The notes: generated from the sequence alone by a model not told the origin. Positions 1 through 5,620 are shown, counted from the first letter of the stretch. The stretch: 7,166 nucleotides of DNA from Psychrobacter sp. (GCA_020024075.1 JAHHUJ010000103.1:1-7166); one strand, 5' to 3'. Translations and numbers: made by a program.

Positions 1-25
1 ATTCGGTAACTAGAACCACAATTCT

Positions 26-56
26 AATAAACCGCAATATCAATAAACCGCAGTAT
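26..56. repeat. Imperfect 15-bp direct repeat, two copies
   Basis: AATAAACCGCAATAT (26-40) is followed one base later by AATAAACCGCAGTAT (42-56), with one mismatch and a 16-bp period. It lies just before the terminator at 72-97, either in the 3' end of an upstream gene or in its untranslated tail. It has no recognised function and is probably a slippage-type duplication. Confidence 0.7.
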
Positions 57-71
57 TAACAATACTTACTC

Positions 72-97
72 AAAAAGGTGCCAATGGGCACCTTTTT
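72..97 (+). terminator. Rho-independent terminator of an upstream unit
   Basis: A perfect 11-bp stem pairs AAAAAGGTGCC (72-82) with GGCACCTTTTT (87-97) around the four-base loop AATG. The T-run at 93-97 ends the plus-strand transcript, and the matching A-run at 72-76 means the hairpin could also work on the minus strand. It most likely closes a transcription unit starting left of the window, which separates the oxidoreductase gene from it. Confidence 0.85.
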
Positions 98-118
98 GGC
101 GTTTGGCCCTTAATTTAT

Positions 119-194
119 CAGATAGTCCTTTATTTACCAGATAGTCCTTTATTTACCAGATAGTCCTTTATTTACCAGATAGCCCTTTATTTAT
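119..194. repeat. 19-bp tandem repeat, four copies
   Basis: Three identical copies of CAGATAGTCCTTTATTTAC (119-137, 138-156, 157-175) are followed by a fourth with two changes (176-194, CAGATAGCCCTTTATTTAT). A degenerate half-copy precedes the array (about 105-118) and the start of a fifth, CAGATT, follows it. Copies abut directly, without spacers. The 19-bp period is not a multiple of three, so this is not a protein repeat. It looks like a minisatellite made by replication slippage; copy number may vary between strains. Confidence 0.92.
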
Positions 195-230
195 CAGATT
201 GTTATGTTTTATTAATACCCAACCGGTCTA

Positions 231-243
231 CTTGAAACTCAAG
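231..243. promoter_or_regulatory. Small dyad CTTGA-AAC-TCAAG, possible operator
   Basis: Perfect 5-bp half-sites are separated by three bases, about 140 bp upstream of the oxidoreductase start. A second partial half-site CAAGT follows at 248-252. Such a dyad could bind a small dimeric regulator, but no regulator gene is in the window and a match this short can occur by chance. Confidence 0.2.
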
Positions 244-379
244 CAGGCAAGTCGCATATCAATAGGTAATACAAAACTAATAATACTTAAGTTAACCAAT
301 AATATTTTAATTAAATAAGCAGCAGATAAGTCCTTGTTATCCTAATTAAGGCCTTATTGACTCTGCGAATGGATTACCT

Positions 380-1381
380 ATGACTGCAATTCCTTTATCT
401 TTTTTGGACTTAGCCCCAGTTCCAGAGGGTCAAACTACCGCACAAGGAGTGGCGTATACCGTTGATATGGCCCAAACCGCAGAGGCCATCGGTATGAATC
501 GCTTCTGGATGGCTGAGCATCACAATATGCCAGGTATCGCTAGTGCGGCAACCTCAGTATTGCTATCGCATATCGGTGCCAAGACCAATAAAATCCGTAT
601 TGGCTCAGGGGGCGTTATGCTACCTAACCATGCGCCTTTGGTAATTGCTGAGCAATTTGGCACACTGCAAGCTTTGTATGGTGACCGTATTGACTTAGGC
701 TTGGGCCGTGCACCCGGTACCGATGGTGCTACCTTTAGGGCACTACGCCGTCAGATGCATGATGCGGAGCGCTTCCCACAAGATGTGCAAGAGCTTTTAT
801 TCTTCCTAGGCAAAGATTCAGACAATAGCCCGGTTCAAGCTTTCCCAGGTGCTCACAGCAATGTGCCTATTTGGATTCTAGGTTCTTCTTTGTTTGGGGC
901 TACATTAGCAGCTAAGCTTGGATTGCCTTATTCGTTTGCCTCGCACTTTGCACCGCGTATGATGACTCAGGCCCTTGCCACTTATCGTGAGAACTTTGAA
1001 CCCTCACAGTATTTGGATAAGCCTTATGTGATGTTGGCTGCGAATATGTTATTGGCCGATGATGATCAAACAGCCCGTTATCACTTTACCTCTGCACAGC
1101 AGAGCTTCGTTCGCCTACGCCGTGGTGGCCGTACTCAAGTCCCTGCTCCAGTAGAGTCGATGGAGACTATTTGGAGTGCGCCTGAGCGAGCCATGGTCGA
1201 AGATGCTTTAGCAGTATCCTTTATAGGTAGTGTCTCAGGAGTTCGTCCATTGTTAGAGCACTTCTTGGAGGAGCATAAGCCTGATGAGTTGATGGTAACT
1301 GCCAATATTTACGACCAGCAGGCCCGTATACGTTCTCTTGAATTGGTACCTGAGCTGGGGGTGTTTGATTTACAGCCGTAA
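380..1381 (+). CDS. yhbW: YhbW-like LLM-class flavin-dependent oxidoreductase
   Basis: This 333-residue cytoplasmic protein belongs to the bacterial luciferase-like monooxygenase superfamily (a TIM-barrel fold using reduced flavin). As I recall it, E. coli YhbW (about 335 aa) matches along the whole length. Shared segments include the N-terminal SFLDLAPVPEG (7-17), AEHHNMPGIAS (45-55), SGGVMLPNHAPLVIAEQFG (76-94), DLGLGRAPGTD (105-115), ILGSS (166-170) and ASHFAP (187-192). The natural substrate of this subgroup is unknown, so the reaction should not be named further. The start fits the family: an in-frame stop lies at 347-349 and a short GGA site (371-373) sits six bases before the ATG. There is no signal peptide. 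The gene appears monocistronic, between the terminators at 72-97 and 1442-1472. Confidence 0.93.
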   Translation: MTAIPLSFLDLAPVPEGQTTAQGVAYTVDMAQTAEAIGMNRFWMAEHHNMPGIASAATSVLLSHIGAKTNKIRIGSGGVMLPNHAPLVIAEQFGTLQALYGDRIDLGLGRAPGTDGATFRALRRQMHDAERFPQDVQELLFFLGKDSDNSPVQAFPGAHSNVPIWILGSSLFGATLAAKLGLPYSFASHFAPRMMTQALATYRENFEPSQYLDKPYVMLAANMLLADDDQTARYHFTSAQQSFVRLRRGGRTQVPAPVESMETIWSAPERAMVEDALAVSFIGSVSGVRPLLEHFLEEHKPDELMVTANIYDQQARIRSLELVPELGVFDLQP

Positions 1382-1387
1382 ATATCA

Positions 1388-1435
1388 TTTAAGCTTTTAT
1401 TTTTATAACTTTCATAATGTTAAAGAAAGCTTAAA
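1388..1435. repeat. 10-bp inverted repeat before the terminator
   Basis: TTTAAGCTTT (1388-1397) is the exact reverse complement of AAAGCTTAAA (1426-1435), with a 28-base interior. It lies between the oxidoreductase stop codon and its terminator, so it could form a stem in the 3' untranslated RNA. It is AT-rich and followed by A rather than T residues, so it is unlikely to terminate transcription on the plus strand itself. Confidence 0.5.
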
Positions 1436-1441
1436 AACAGC

Positions 1442-1472
1442 AAAGCCGATATTCATTGATATCGGCTTTTTT
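1442..1472 (+). terminator. Rho-independent terminator, probably bidirectional
   Basis: An 11-bp perfect stem pairs AAAGCCGATAT (1442-1452) with ATATCGGCTTT (1459-1469) around a six-base loop, followed by a T-run to 1472. It ends the oxidoreductase transcript 60 bp after the stop codon. Read on the minus strand, the hairpin is followed by TTTGCTGTTTTT, so it may also stop transcripts arriving from the small secreted-protein gene. No better minus-strand terminator is visible between 1473 and 1590. Confidence 0.88.
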
Positions 1473-1497
1473 GTATCTAATGGTTTTGCTAATCTTC

Positions 1498-1529
1498 GGT
1501 TGGTTGGCTAGCTGGTTGGTTAGATAGTT
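1498..1529. repeat. Imperfect 16-bp tandem duplication (GGTTGGTT core)
   Basis: GGTTGGTTGGCTAGCT (1498-1513) is followed directly by GGTTGGTTAGATAGTT (1514-1529); the first eight bases are identical and the rest partly so. It lies between convergent genes, after the terminator. No coding role is visible. Confidence 0.55.
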
Positions 1530-1590
1530 ATTTAAGTAATTTATTAACGGGTATGTAGTCAATAAGCTTCATAAACAGATAGCTTATAGC

Positions 1591-1938
1591 TTAATAAACA
1601 CAAAACTCAATCTCACTTTCTACTCGGCCCACCATCTTAATAGTATGAGTGCCGGTATGAATGGCATTATAGCTATAATTAGTGCCTCCCTTATCCTCTA
1701 ATACCTGCCCCTTACTATCAGTTACCGTCTGTACATGACCATCTGTGCTAATCACCAGCTGCTGCCCAGCACCCATTTCTAATGAAAACAGCTCACCTGA
1801 GGTCAAATTACCCTTATAGTGACCACAATTACTGCCCTTTTCAAATATCACCTCACTGGTTGGCATAGCCTGAGCGCTCAAACACACTAACGAGGCAATA
1901 CTGGCCCAACACAGCTGCATACAGCTTTTTTTTATCAT
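1591..1938 (-). CDS. Small secreted protein, possibly g-type lysozyme inhibitor-like
   Basis: This 115-residue protein has a clear Sec signal peptide: lysines at 3-4, a hydrophobic core (about 8-21) and an AQA site for cleavage after residue 24. The mature part is about 91 residues, with only two cysteines (C38 and C113, the latter near the C-terminus), suggesting one disulfide in the periplasm. Mature-domain features such as VIFEKGS (30-36), YKGNL (41-45), GAGQQLVIS (56-64) and the TGTHTIKM strand (95-102) resemble the all-beta PliG (E. coli YcgK) family of g-type lysozyme inhibitors. PPC-like beta sandwiches look similar, so this is only an inference from pattern. C19 is not in a proper lipobox (V at -1). 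The start is fixed by an in-frame TAA two codons upstream, though the AAGG motif sits an unusually long 13 bases away. The gene follows the AEC transporter by 82 bp on the same strand. Confidence 0.8.
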   Translation of the reverse strand: MIKKSCMQLCWASIASLVCLSAQAMPTSEVIFEKGSNCGHYKGNLTSGELFSLEMGAGQQLVISTDGHVQTVTDSKGQVLEDKGGTNYSYNAIHTGTHTIKMVGRVESEIEFCVY

Positions 1939-2020
1939 AATTTAGATATTACCTTTTTAGGTTTGAAAAATATGTCTTTTGCCCTGAACAATATTTTAAT
2001 AAAAACGGTTTGATATAAGC

Positions 2021-3010
2021 CTACATCCAGCCAAGCGCTCTTAGAGATGCCGCCCCTATTGCCATACCAAATAAAGACACCACCGTGGTAAATGCTAAGA
2101 TATTGGCAGCTAACACCTCGTTGCCGCCCATTGCTTTTGCCATAACATAACTGGCTGCGGCGGTTGGGGAAGCTACCATCAAGAACAGCACCCCCATATG
2201 TACCCCAGTTAATCCAAAAGCCAGCCCGACGACCACAGCCACTATCGGCGCAATCACAATACGCCCTATACTGGCCTGCATGGATAAGCCTGATAATGTC
2301 AGCATAGAACGAACATCGATGGTGGCACCGGCACATATTAGCGCCAGTGGCAAAGACAGTGCTGATAGCAAAGCCCCTGTCTGAGTAATGACATTAGGCA
2401 GTGCTGGCAAGACCAACATCGAGGCAAGCAATTTAAAGCTAAACGCTGCAATTAAGGAGAGAATCAAGGGGTTGGTAAATAACTTCTTAATTAACATCAT
2501 AGCGTAACTTTCACGCCTTGCAATCTGTTTTTGATCGGCATCTGGATTTATGGCGGTACGACTTAAAGTAATTACCGCCAGAATATTAAACACCAAAGTA
2601 ATCACGCCCATATAGACCGCACCAATACTTAGCCCCTCTGCCCCATAAGCATTGGCAATAGTCGCTAGACCAATAATAGCCATATTGCTGCGAAAGACGC
2701 CTTGGACAAAAACCCCTTTATCCTCAGCTCTTGCAATAAAAAGCTTGGCGTACAGCTCTGCACCGAAGTACAGCAGCATGGTTACCGCAAATCCAGCGCC
2801 TAGCAGATTCAACTGCTCACTGAGGTTAACCTGACTTTCAATAACACTAAAAAACAGCAAACAAGGCAAAGCATAGTTAAATACTAGCTTAGAAGCCTGA
2901 TCAATAAACGCCTTGCTAATCTGCCCTTTTTTACGCATAAAAAAACCCAACCCCATAAGTACTAGGTTGGGCAGTACAATATTTAGAGCAAATACAATGG
3001 CATCTATCAT
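2021..3010 (-). CDS. AEC-family (auxin efflux carrier-like) membrane transporter
   Basis: This 329-residue inner-membrane protein has about ten hydrophobic segments, roughly 4-24, 41-57, 66-90, 104-121, 127-150, 178-199, 209-229, 245-266, 270-290 and 298-322, with a charged cytoplasmic-type loop at 152-176. Family hallmarks visible are NYALPCLLF (45-53), FVQGVFRSNMAIIGL (101-115), NPLILS (180-185), LPLALICAGATID (220-232) and SPTAAASYVMAKAMGGN (281-297). This is the membrane transport protein family (Pfam Mem_trans) whose bacterial members export or exchange organic acids such as malate or malonate; the substrate here cannot be told from sequence. Length is normal. The start has only a weak GAGA site five bases upstream. 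It lies 88 bp downstream of mnmG without an obvious terminator between, so read-through is plausible. No adjacent regulator or metabolic enzyme hints at its substrate. Confidence 0.92.
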   Translation of the reverse strand: MIDAIVFALNIVLPNLVLMGLGFFMRKKGQISKAFIDQASKLVFNYALPCLLFFSVIESQVNLSEQLNLLGAGFAVTMLLYFGAELYAKLFIARAEDKGVFVQGVFRSNMAIIGLATIANAYGAEGLSIGAVYMGVITLVFNILAVITLSRTAINPDADQKQIARRESYAMMLIKKLFTNPLILSLIAAFSFKLLASMLVLPALPNVITQTGALLSALSLPLALICAGATIDVRSMLTLSGLSMQASIGRIVIAPIVAVVVGLAFGLTGVHMGVLFLMVASPTAAASYVMAKAMGGNEVLAANILAFTTVVSLFGMAIGAASLRALGWM

Positions 3011-3075
3011 TGCTATCTCATCTGGATTTGGGGCGCTACTAGCACCTTAGGCTATCAGGTTAGCAATTATTACTA

Positions 3076-3099
3076 AATCAGCTCAGTATAGAATCAGCT
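3076..3099. repeat. 8-bp direct repeat AATCAGCT at the mnmG 3' end
   Basis: AATCAGCT occurs at 3076-3083 and 3092-3099, a 16-bp spacing that overlaps the mnmG stop codon. It does not form a terminator hairpin. It is probably incidental but matches the 16-bp period of other spacer repeats in the window. Confidence 0.4.
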
Positions 3100-5027
3100 T
3101 AGCTGTCTAAAGTTGCCTTCGCTTTTTTCTGTTTTTTTAATGTCATACCTAGCAGCTGTATGGCGGCTGGAGTAACGCCACTGATGCGACTGGCTTGAGC
3201 CAAGGTGGCAGGACGAATCTCTTGTAGCTTTTGCACAATTTCATTAGACAAGCCTGACACCACACTGTAATCAAAATCAACCGGAAGCTCAGTGTTTTCT
3301 AAGCGCTTCATTTGATCAATGTCTTCTTGTTGGCGGTTGATATAACCGGCATATTTCACTGAGATTTCGATTTGCTCACCGACATCTGCTGCCACATCTG
3401 CTCCCGTTATCGCTGCAATATCATCAAAGCCCACATTAGGACGCTTTAATAAGTCATAAGCAGTCGACTCTTTTGACAGGCTCTCTCCAGTACGCTCTGA
3501 GAACTTTTTACCCAGCTCATTGTTTGGGGTTGCCCATAGCTCTTTTAGACGACCTGATTCAGCAGCGACCGACTCCATTTTATTTTGATAAGCCTCCCAG
3601 CGGGCATCATCCACTAGGCCTAATTTGCGACCAATTTCAGTCAAGCGTTGATCGGCATTGTCTTCACGCAGTAATAGGCGGTATTCAGCACGGCTGGTAA
3701 ACATACGGTACGGCTCTTTGGTGCCATGAGTAATTAGGTCATCTACCAACACCCCAAGGTAAGCTTGGTCACGTCGCGGCGTCCAGCTGTCCATCACTGG
3801 GTTATCTTGGGTAGCTAAAGCGGCGTTCACACCCGCCAGCAGCCCTTGCACCCCTGCCTCTTCATAACCTGTTGTGCCATTCATCTGACCGGCAAAGTAT
3901 AAGCTATCAATAGACTGGGTTTCTAAAGTTGGCTTTAGGCTTTGTGGGTTAAAGTAATCATACTCAATGGCGTAACCTGGGCGAGTAATATGCGCATTTT
4001 CAAACCCTGCCATAGTACGAATGAACTCAATTTGCACATCAAATGGTAAGCTGGTTGAAATACCATTAGGGTATAGCTCATTGGTGGTCAAGCCTTCAGG
4101 CTCAACGAAGATTTGATGGCTGTCTTTATCAGCGAAGCGGTGAATCTTATCTTCAATTGAAGGACAATAGCGTGGCCCTACCCCTTCAATATTACCTGAG
4201 AATAAAGGCGAACGGTCTAGATGTCTTCGGATAATATCATGTGTTTTTTCATTGGTATAAGTGATGAAGCAATTCACTTGCTCTGGGTGCATACTAACAT
4301 CACCCATAAAGCTCATCACTGGCAACGGCGTATCGCCAGGCTGTACTTTCATCACACTAAAGTCTACCGTTCTAGCATCAATACGCGCGGGCGTTCCTGT
4401 TTTTAGACGACCCACAGGCAGCTTTAATTCACGTAAACGCTCGGCCAGCTTAATAGAAGGCTGATCACCGGCACGGCCACCTTTTGAGTTATCCAAGCCA
4501 ATGTGAATCACACCGCCTAAGAAGGTGCCTGAGGTTAGTACCACGGTCTTGGTGCGAAAAATAATACCGGTCGAGGTCACTACCGCACAGGCTTTGCCGT
4601 TCTCTACCAAGATATCATCCGCACCTTGTTGGAATAAGTCCAAGTTAGGCTGATTTTCTAGAGTATGACGAATGGCCGCTTTGTACAAAATACGGTCAGC
4701 CTGCGCACGCGTAGCTCGTACTGCCGCCCCTTTTCGGCTGTTCAATACACGAAACTGAATACCCGCTTTATCAGTCGCCAATGCCATAGCACCGCCAAGG
4801 GCATCAATCTCACGTACCAAATGTGATTTACCAATTCCCCCAATAGCAGGGTTACAGCTCATCTGGCCTAAGGTTTCAATATTGTGTGTCAACAATAACG
4901 TCTGTGCGCCCATACGCGCTGCCGCTAATGCTGCTTCGGTACCGGCATGCCCGCCACCGATGACGACAACATCATACGATTTAGGATAAGTAATACCAGA
5001 AGTATTCGATGGAGTAGTTGATGACAT
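3099..5027 (-). CDS. mnmG: tRNA uridine-5-carboxymethylaminomethyl modification enzyme MnmG (GidA)
   Basis: MnmG is the FAD-binding partner of the GTPase MnmE. Together they add the (carboxymethyl)aminomethyl group to C5 of the wobble uridine in certain tRNAs, in the cytoplasm. The 642 residues match E. coli MnmG (629 aa) throughout, as I recall it. Visible features are the dinucleotide-binding motif GGGHAG (24-29), SCNPAIGGIGK (57-67), GGRAGDQPS (183-191), the family signature GPRYCPSIEDK (284-294) and AGQMNGTTGYEEAG (379-392). Conserved cysteines C58 and C288 correspond to E. coli C47 and C277, an 11-residue offset explained by a longer Ser/Thr-rich N-terminus. The C-terminal helical region, with RQQEDI (565-570) and RISGVTPAAI (614-623), is thought to contact MnmE and tRNA. 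The start is supported by a GAGG site seven bases upstream. The gene is intact; mnmE is not in this window. Confidence 0.98.
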   Translation of the reverse strand: MSSTTPSNTSGITYPKSYDVVVIGGGHAGTEAALAAARMGAQTLLLTHNIETLGQMSCNPAIGGIGKSHLVREIDALGGAMALATDKAGIQFRVLNSRKGAAVRATRAQADRILYKAAIRHTLENQPNLDLFQQGADDILVENGKACAVVTSTGIIFRTKTVVLTSGTFLGGVIHIGLDNSKGGRAGDQPSIKLAERLRELKLPVGRLKTGTPARIDARTVDFSVMKVQPGDTPLPVMSFMGDVSMHPEQVNCFITYTNEKTHDIIRRHLDRSPLFSGNIEGVGPRYCPSIEDKIHRFADKDSHQIFVEPEGLTTNELYPNGISTSLPFDVQIEFIRTMAGFENAHITRPGYAIEYDYFNPQSLKPTLETQSIDSLYFAGQMNGTTGYEEAGVQGLLAGVNAALATQDNPVMDSWTPRRDQAYLGVLVDDLITHGTKEPYRMFTSRAEYRLLLREDNADQRLTEIGRKLGLVDDARWEAYQNKMESVAAESGRLKELWATPNNELGKKFSERTGESLSKESTAYDLLKRPNVGFDDIAAITGADVAADVGEQIEISVKYAGYINRQQEDIDQMKRLENTELPVDFDYSVVSGLSNEIVQKLQEIRPATLAQASRISGVTPAAIQLLGMTLKKQKKAKATLDS

Positions 5028-5041
5028 AAAGACGCCTCGCC

Positions 5042-5055
5042 TGCTGTTTTCAGCA
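5042..5055 (-). promoter_or_regulatory. Leader hairpin next to the mnmG ribosome binding site
   Basis: On the minus-strand transcript TGCTG-AAAA-CAGCA forms a 5-bp stem with a four-base loop, extendable by G-U pairs. It ends four bases before the GAGG site (complement of 5035-5038). A stem this close could modulate ribosome access, but it is short and may not matter. Confidence 0.3.
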
Positions 5056-5072
5056 ATTACTGAATGGGAAAG

Positions 5073-5099
5073 TCACTCAAAAATAAAATCACTCAAAAA
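5073..5099. repeat. 11-bp direct repeat TCACTCAAAAA
   Basis: TCACTCAAAAA occurs at 5073-5083 and 5089-5099, a 16-bp period. It falls within the mnmG leader if transcription starts from the promoter at about 5114-5122. Confidence 0.6.
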
Positions 5100-5113
5100 G
5101 AGAGTAACAGATA

Positions 5114-5122
5114 ATTATAACA
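5114..5122 (-). promoter_or_regulatory. mnmG: Extended -10 promoter for mnmG
   Basis: On the minus strand the sequence reads TGTTATAAT, a perfect consensus -10 hexamer preceded by the extended TGn element. At 17 bp further upstream the hexamer TACAGA is a poor -35 match, as is common for extended -10 promoters. Transcription would begin near 5107, giving an mnmG leader of about 80 bases. Confidence 0.55.
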
Positions 5123-5235
5123 AAATTAGCTACCTATCTGTAGCCAATATTTATCAATAAACCCCTATAATTAATAAGGCTATGAGTGGTAATTGATGAA
5201 TAAACTGACTCGTCAAATCCCAGTCAAGCTTGGCT

Positions 5236-5261
5236 ATTTGTAGCATCAATTTGTAGCATTA
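5236..5261. repeat. 13-bp tandem duplication
   Basis: ATTTGTAGCATCA (5236-5248) is followed directly by ATTTGTAGCATTA (5249-5261), with a single mismatch. It is noncoding and unassigned. Confidence 0.75.
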
Positions 5262-5273
5262 ATGGCGTAAAGG

Positions 5274-5303
5274 TTGCATAACTTGAGTAGAACTTGAAAT
5301 AAT
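5274..5303 (+). promoter_or_regulatory. Possible sigma-70 promoter for the M16 gene
   Basis: TTGCAT (5274-5279; 3 of 6 consensus bases) and AATAAT (5298-5303; 5 of 6) are separated by 18 bp. If used, the leader before the M16 start would be about 240 bases and would carry the dyads and the 15-bp repeats. This spacer is AT-rich, so chance matches are likely; a promoter closer to the gene is possible. Confidence 0.25.
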
Positions 5304-5323
5304 GGGTAATAAAATTTCACATT

Positions 5324-5365
5324 CTAGGTCTATAACCTAGGCAATAATAGCGGTACGCTTAGCGT
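5324..5365. repeat. Two adjacent small dyads in the M16 upstream region
   Basis: CTAGGT-CTATA-ACCTAG (5324-5340) is a perfect 6-bp dyad. Next to it are two overlapping alternatives, AGCG-GTA-CGCT (5349-5359) and ACGCT-T-AGCGT (5355-5365), which cannot both form as hairpins. They could be operators or small RNA stems. No regulator is known for them. Confidence 0.35.
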
Positions 5366-5368
5366 CAT

Positions 5369-5404
5369 ATCTGTATTTAAGCTGTATCTACTTATCTGTA
5401 TTTA
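5369..5404. repeat. 11-bp direct repeat ATCTGTATTTA
   Basis: ATCTGTATTTA occurs at 5369-5379 and 5394-5404, a 25-bp period, with a related CTGTATCTA between them. It is noncoding and has no known function. Confidence 0.5.
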
Positions 5405-5417
5405 CTTTTAATGCTAT

Positions 5418-5462
5418 TTATTTTAGCACTGGTTATTTTAGCACCAGTTATTTTGACTCTGG
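5418..5462. repeat. 15-bp tandem repeat, three copies
   Basis: TTATTTTAGCACTGG (5418-5432), TTATTTTAGCACCAG (5433-5447) and TTATTTTGACTCTGG (5448-5462) lie head to tail. The differences between the first two copies also create an inverted repeat, ACTGGT (5428-5433) with ACCAGT (5443-5448). The array ends about 87 bp before the M16 start codon, so it is probably in the leader or promoter of that gene. Confidence 0.75.
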
Positions 5463-5540
5463 GCACTCTTTTTACTGTTTACCATTTACGCTTTATCTTT
5501 ATTATTTATTTATCGTTATTATTTTGATTATTGATATCCT

Positions 5541-5552
5541 GAGGACTGCATG
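5541..5552 (+). promoter_or_regulatory. Ribosome binding site favouring the upstream M16 start
   Basis: GAGG (5541-5544) lies five bases before the ATG at 5550. The alternative ATG at 5610, which would give a more typical lipoprotein signal peptide, has no comparable purine-rich site. The site therefore supports translation from 5550, against the protein-level impression. Confidence 0.65.
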
Positions 5553-5620
5553 AAAACCTTTATAACAACAAATCCCAACTCCGCGACTAGTAACCCCGCT
5601 AATGGCATAATGAAAACCTT
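5550..5620 (+). repeat. 11-bp direct repeat at two candidate start codons
   Basis: ATGAAAACCTT occurs at 5550-5560 and again at 5610-5620, exactly 60 bases apart and in the same frame. Both therefore encode a MKT start followed by a hydrophobic residue. The intervening 17 codons are polar and unlike a signal peptide. Confidence 0.85.

Larger units (their letters stand above)
1..379. other. Intergenic region upstream of the YhbW-like gene
   Basis: This stretch contains no convincing gene. The first bases could be the last codons of an upstream plus-strand gene, since stops occur in all three forward frames within the first 60 bases, but there is too little to assign one. In order it holds an imperfect 15-bp direct repeat (26-56), a hairpin terminator (72-97), a four-copy 19-bp tandem repeat (119-194), a small dyad CTTGA-AAC-TCAAG (231-243), a very AT-rich tract (about 255-320) and a 10-bp palindrome TAAGGCCTTA (347-356) shortly before the next start codon. 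I could not find a convincing sigma-70 promoter, although one for the downstream gene should lie between about 200 and 360. Confidence 0.7.
5028..5549. other. 522-bp divergent spacer between mnmG and the M16 gene
   Basis: No gene is supported here. Going rightwards from mnmG it holds the mnmG ribosome binding site and a leader hairpin (5042-5055), a repeated TCACTCAAAAA (5073-5099), the mnmG promoter (about 5114-5122), a 13-bp tandem duplication (5236-5261), a possible plus-strand promoter (5274-5303), two small dyads (5324-5340 and 5349-5365), a repeated ATCTGTATTTA (5369-5404), a three-copy 15-bp repeat (5418-5462) and a T-rich stretch (about 5467-5531) before the M16 ribosome binding site. 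The tracts from 5369 onward may form part of a long leader if the plus-strand promoter is real. Confidence 0.7.

Noticed and set aside
119..194. CRISPR-like array
   Set aside because: The 19-bp units abut without unique spacers and there are no cas genes, so it is a tandem minisatellite.
1561..1590. Minus-strand terminator for the secreted-protein gene (ATAAGCT...AGCTTAT)
   Set aside because: The 7-bp AT-rich stem has a 12-base loop and is not followed by a T-run on the minus strand; the hairpin at 1442-1472 is a better candidate.
1591..1938. Lipoprotein interpretation of the small secreted protein
   Set aside because: C19 in SLVC has valine at -1 and no proper lipobox, while AQA at 22-24 is a good signal peptidase I site.
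1935..2336. Minus-strand reading frame of 133 codons overlapping the AEC transporter gene
   Set aside because: It lies in another frame inside a well-supported membrane transporter gene, its product has low-complexity odd composition, and it resembles no family.
4221..4464. Plus-strand frames of 61 and 67 codons within mnmG
   Set aside because: They are antisense to a strongly conserved enzyme gene and show no family features.
5182..5243. Tiny overlapping frames (4-codon frame at 5182 and 15-codon frame at 5196, joined by TGATG) as a leader peptide
   Set aside because: There is no good ribosome binding site, no attenuator-like hairpin and no biosynthetic gene downstream; frames this short occur by chance.
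5028..5549. Replication origin next to gidA/mnmG
   Set aside because: I found no close match to the DnaA box TTATCCACA on either strand; the nearest, TTATCAATA, has two mismatches, and no dnaA or parAB genes are adjacent.
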